This document shows, piece after piece, positions 7,170 through 9,454 of a stretch of 9,454 nt of DNA; the stretch's first letter is position 1; the number at the start of each line of letters is the position of its first letter. This stretch comes from Planctomycetales bacterium (GTDB taxonomy: Bacteria; Planctomycetota; Planctomycetia; Isosphaerales; Isosphaeraceae): positions 1 to 9,454 of the forward strand of contig DAHZZC010000323.1 in NCBI GenBank assembly GCA_027435495.1, written 5' to 3'. A program made the position numbers and the translations under genes. Under the pieces are notes generated by a model. That model worked only from the letters and a program-made list of their open reading frames with translations, searched no databases and was not told the DNA's origin.

Positions 7170-9084
7170 CGCGATTACCTCCCGATGATCGAGGATCGAA
7201 CGGGCCATCTCCTCGTCCCGATCCGCCGGGCCCGTGCTCGGCGGAGTCGGCGCCTTGTCGGCCTGGCAGTGGCGGCATGCCGAGTTGCCGACGGGCGGCA
7301 TCGGCTTGCAACGGCGTGACGTGGTAGATCAGGATCGAGTAGCCGGCGCGGGCAATCGGCTGGAAGAGCCGGAAATAAGCGAAATAGTCATGGCGAGTGA
7401 TCGATTGCCGTCCTCCGCGACCATCGGAGACCCGGAACCTGGCACCCTGGAGGAGCTGGACGCTGACGGCGAAATAGCCGGGTCGGGGGCCATACGCCGA
7501 CGCCCCCTTCGAATCGCGGGGTGTGACCTCATCCGGGCCTGGGGCCGGTAGGTGGTATTCGATCCCGAACAGGGCTGGGTCGATGACGTGGAAATAAGCC
7601 AGGCCGAGCGGCTGGGCCTCGGGATGCCGATCCAGCCATTCCTTCAAATCGAGAAGATCCTGGCCCCAGTCCATATTCGAATCCAGGAGGTGATGGTGCC
7701 CACGGCTCGGGCCCGCGACGACCTCATTGAAATAGGACATCCAGTGGGGTGCGACATTCAGGCTGCTCCCCGCCGACCAGATCAACAGGGCGCCGATCAA
7801 GAAGGACGGGGCCCGGCGATCCCGATCGAAATACCCGGCCAATTTGCCCGTCGCCACAGCGATGAAAGGGAAGATGGGCAGGACGTATCGCATATGGTGG
7901 CTGAATCCGGTCTGCGAACTGACGAAGGTCAGGATCGAGACGGCCGGGATCAGCAAGGCCGCCTCATCGAATCGAGACGCGTTGGCCGGATGACAGGCCA
8001 CGCAGAGGGCCAACGCCCAGAGGACCAGCGAGATCGTCCCGATCGGTTCCTTGACCGCCAGCGCGTAGAGATAGTAATACCACCAGCCTCCATGTTGCCA
8101 CCGGCCGGCGAGATAGGACGGGAAACCGTTCTCGAAGTCCTTTCGCTGGATGTCGATGCCGCGGAGGAAGTCGGCTGGGACTGGTACCGGGACTCCGGAG
8201 AGCCACGTCCCCCGGAACCGATTCCCCGAGCCCTGGCCCTTGCCGAGGGGATCGTCCGAGGGCCGCTCGCCCGTGAAGGATCGGCTGACGAACTCGAAGT
8301 CCCCCAGCCGGATGCCCGACTCCCGGAAGCCATAGCCGAGATTGATGACATAGAGGCTGATCCCGACGATGGCGAGGCCCTGGGCCAACCGCGGCCGGGA
8401 GGTCGCGGGAGCGTGCCGGTCGAATCGCCGAATGGCCCACAGGAGCGGCCAGATCCCGTAGAAGATGAGGAGCGTGAACTTCAAGAGCTCGGCGATCCCC
8501 AGGAGGAGCCCAGCGATCACAGCCTGGTCCCAGCGACCGCCTCGCAGGAAACGCCAGTAGGCGTAGGTCGCCGCGAGGCCGCCCACCGCGGCCGGAACGT
8601 CGGGGATGACCACGGGGGCGAACGCGAGGACGGTTGGGTTGACACACCAGAGTGCCGCCCCCAGCAGGCCCCCTCCGGCACCGTAAAGCTCCCGTCCCCA
8701 CGCGAAGATGAGCCAGGCGCCCAGCAACGACCAGGCGACGCCCGCGAGCCGTGCCAGACACACAAGCTCGATGTAGCGATCGGTGTTCAACTCGGCAAAA
8801 AGCGACGCCTGAGCGAACTCGTCCCGGGCGCCGGGCGCCCGGTCCAATCCTCGGAAATCGACGAAAGGGCTGGCCAGGGAGAGGGGCAACGTCGCGAGCA
8901 TCCGCCCCAGCGGCGGATTGACACGGTAGAGTCCGAAATCCCCTAACTCCCAGTGGGAAAGCCCCGACGGGATATGGGCGGCCTCGTCGATGACAACGAA
9001 GTTTCTGAAAGAGCCAACCAGCAGAAAGCCGGCGTGGGCGGCCAGCAGGAGAGCGAGGATTCCGACCATGGTCATCCGGGACAT
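7159..9084 (-). CDS. GT39/ArnT-like integral membrane glycosyltransferase
   Basis: This 641-residue membrane protein is of the GT-C fold, resembling glycosyltransferase family 39 (PMT/ArnT) enzymes. Those transfer a sugar from a polyprenyl-phosphate donor to a protein or lipid outside the inner membrane. The first transmembrane helix (about residues 6-24) leads into VVIDEAAHIPSGLSHWELGD (30-49, with the D33/E34 catalytic-type acid pair) and YRVNPPLGRMLATLPLSL (53-70). Many hydrophobic segments follow, for example 109-130, 135-160, 186-219, 235-250, 349-364, 376-390 and 400-417. HWMSYFNEVVAGPSRG (447-462) and LLDSNMDWGQDLLDLKEWL (466-484) are characteristic of this protein group. The last 40 or so residues are Gly/Arg/Asp/Pro-rich and probably disordered. 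ATG at 9084 has GGAGGG about 6 bases upstream; in-frame ATGs at 9075 and 9069 are alternatives. The stop lies inside the start of the DUF1559 gene. The acceptor is unknown. Confidence 0.9.
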   Translation of the reverse strand: MSRMTMVGILALLLAAHAGFLLVGSFRNFVVIDEAAHIPSGLSHWELGDFGLYRVNPPLGRMLATLPLSLASPFVDFRGLDRAPGARDEFAQASLFAELNTDRYIELVCLARLAGVAWSLLGAWLIFAWGRELYGAGGGLLGAALWCVNPTVLAFAPVVIPDVPAAVGGLAATYAYWRFLRGGRWDQAVIAGLLLGIAELLKFTLLIFYGIWPLLWAIRRFDRHAPATSRPRLAQGLAIVGISLYVINLGYGFRESGIRLGDFEFVSRSFTGERPSDDPLGKGQGSGNRFRGTWLSGVPVPVPADFLRGIDIQRKDFENGFPSYLAGRWQHGGWWYYYLYALAVKEPIGTISLVLWALALCVACHPANASRFDEAALLIPAVSILTFVSSQTGFSHHMRYVLPIFPFIAVATGKLAGYFDRDRRAPSFLIGALLIWSAGSSLNVAPHWMSYFNEVVAGPSRGHHHLLDSNMDWGQDLLDLKEWLDRHPEAQPLGLAYFHVIDPALFGIEYHLPAPGPDEVTPRDSKGASAYGPRPGYFAVSVQLLQGARFRVSDGRGGRQSITRHDYFAYFRLFQPIARAGYSILIYHVTPLQADAARRQLGMPPLPGRQGADSAEHGPGGSGRGDGPFDPRSSGGNRDER

Positions 9085-9144
9085 CGGCCGCCCTCCACGC
9101 GAAGTAGCGCGATTTCTACATCCCTCGCATCTCGATGGTCAGTA

Positions 9145-9173
9145 ATTATTATTTACACAAGTCATGAGTTGAA
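9145..9173 (-). promoter_or_regulatory. Candidate promoter for the glycosyltransferase/DUF1559 unit
   Basis: The minus strand has a -10-like AATAAT (9150-9145, 5 of 6 to TATAAT) in the most A/T-rich spot of the window. A weak -35-like TTCAAC (9173-9168, 3 of 6) lies 17 bases upstream. Transcription would start near 9138, giving a leader of about 54 bases before the ATG at 9084. The position and local A/T content support it; the -35 is poor. Confidence 0.38.
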
Positions 9174-9319
9174 TACCCTTATTGGAATTCCCCCAGGTCT
9201 TGCCCTGCGCATTACAGTCCCCCGATGAACACCTATTGCCAGCAGGGACACCAGTACAATCGGGATTGCATGGCTCATTCGATTGCTTATAAGAGATGCT
9301 AGTACCGACTCCAGTAGCC

Positions 9320-9356
9320 GTTCACACCCCGGCGTTACCAAATCCAGGCAGTGAAC
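9320..9356. repeat. Inverted repeat GTTCAC/GTGAAC
   Basis: Two perfectly complementary 6-base arms, GTTCAC (9320-9325) and GTGAAC (9351-9356), are separated by 25 bases. They lie in the A/T-richer region between the right-edge gene fragment and the glycosyltransferase gene. With such a long loop this could be part of an RNA structure or chance. Confidence 0.2.
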
Positions 9357-9369
9357 AGTCAAGGTCAAT

Positions 9370-9382
9370 TTTCTCCGAGAAA
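9370..9382. repeat. 13-base palindrome after the right-edge gene fragment
   Basis: TTTCTC and GAGAAA flank a single central C. The palindrome lies 10 bases after the stop of the truncated minus-strand frame at the right edge. The short centre suits a protein-binding site better than an RNA hairpin. Confidence 0.25.
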
Positions 9383-9392
9383 TCGAAGGGAC

Positions 9393-9452
9393 TTACTGTA
9401 CAACCTGGATGCTCCGAAGCGCAAATTGGGCAAAATCGTCATCGGCTAGAAC
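9393..9452 (-). CDS. C-terminal fragment of an unidentified gene entering from the right edge
   Basis: One minus-strand frame is open from the right edge for 19 codons and ends in TAA at 9395-9393, giving VLADDDFAQFALRSIQVVQ. The other two minus-strand frames stop almost at once. The peptide has a plausible C-terminal composition, but it is too short to identify. About half of its third codon bases are G/C, far lower than in the neighbouring genes, so the gene may be of different origin. It may also be a chance open frame. Confidence 0.3.
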   Translation of the reverse strand, partial: VLADDDFAQFALRSIQVVQ

Positions 9453-9454
9453 GT

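Larger units (their letters stand above)
9085..9392. other. A/T-richer region without a firm gene
   Basis: The base composition falls noticeably below that of the neighbouring genes. The region holds the glycosyltransferase promoter candidate (9145-9173) and two inverted repeats. A minus-strand frame with a TTG start (9368-9162) contains an ATG at about 9275 and a short hydrophobic stretch, SHAIPIVLVSLLAIGV. It has no ribosome site and no recognisable family, so it is not called as a gene. Confidence 0.5.

Noticed and set aside
7552..8946. 464-residue plus-strand open frame opposite the glycosyltransferase gene
   Set aside because: The minus-strand frame has consistent family motifs and membrane segments. 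The plus-strand translation is charged, repetitive and motif-free, so it is a shadow.
9162..9368. 68-residue minus-strand frame with a hydrophobic stretch
   Set aside because: It has a TTG start, no ribosome site before either the TTG or the internal ATG, and no recognised family. The hydrophobic run is short and could be chance.

Overview
The window looks like high-GC DNA from a planctomycete, probably of the Isosphaeraceae/Gemmatales type. This is inferred from gene content: a DUF1559 pseudopilin-like protein with a GFSLIE prepilin signal, two Uma2-family proteins side by side, and G/C-rich third codon positions. Species cannot be named from the sequence alone.

All clearly supported genes lie on the minus strand, so the genetic order runs from right to left. 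At the far right (about 9085-9454) is a stretch visibly richer in A/T. It holds a 19-codon C-terminal fragment of an unidentified gene, two inverted repeats and a candidate promoter. Next comes a two-gene unit: a multi-membrane-span GT39/ArnT-like glycosyltransferase (9084-7159), whose stop overlaps the start of a DUF1559 prepilin-type protein (7169-6177) by 11 bases. A region of about 715 bases without a firm minus-strand gene follows (5462-6176). It contains a plus-strand reading frame with strongly coding-like base composition (about 5857-6150, a possible gene remnant) and a leader with a candidate promoter and inverted repeats.

The left half is a stress-kinase locus. It runs prkA (AAA+/serine protein kinase, 5461-3401), a nucleotidyltransferase-fold gene (3294-2635), a 357-base gap with its own candidate promoter, a DUF444/YeaH-YhbH protein with a VWA-like MIDAS motif (2277-1174), and then two Uma2-family genes (1142-516 and 480 to beyond base 1). 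PrkA and YeaH/YhbH are a well-known conserved pair, usually accompanied by SpoVR. Here the pair is split by the nucleotidyltransferase gene and no SpoVR gene is visible.

The two halves have no evident functional link. The most unusual points are the split prkA-DUF444 arrangement, the DxN instead of DxD motif in the intervening nucleotidyltransferase-like protein, the coupled glycosyltransferase/pseudopilin pair, and the orphan plus-strand coding signal. No rRNA, tRNA, CRISPR array or complete insertion sequence was seen.
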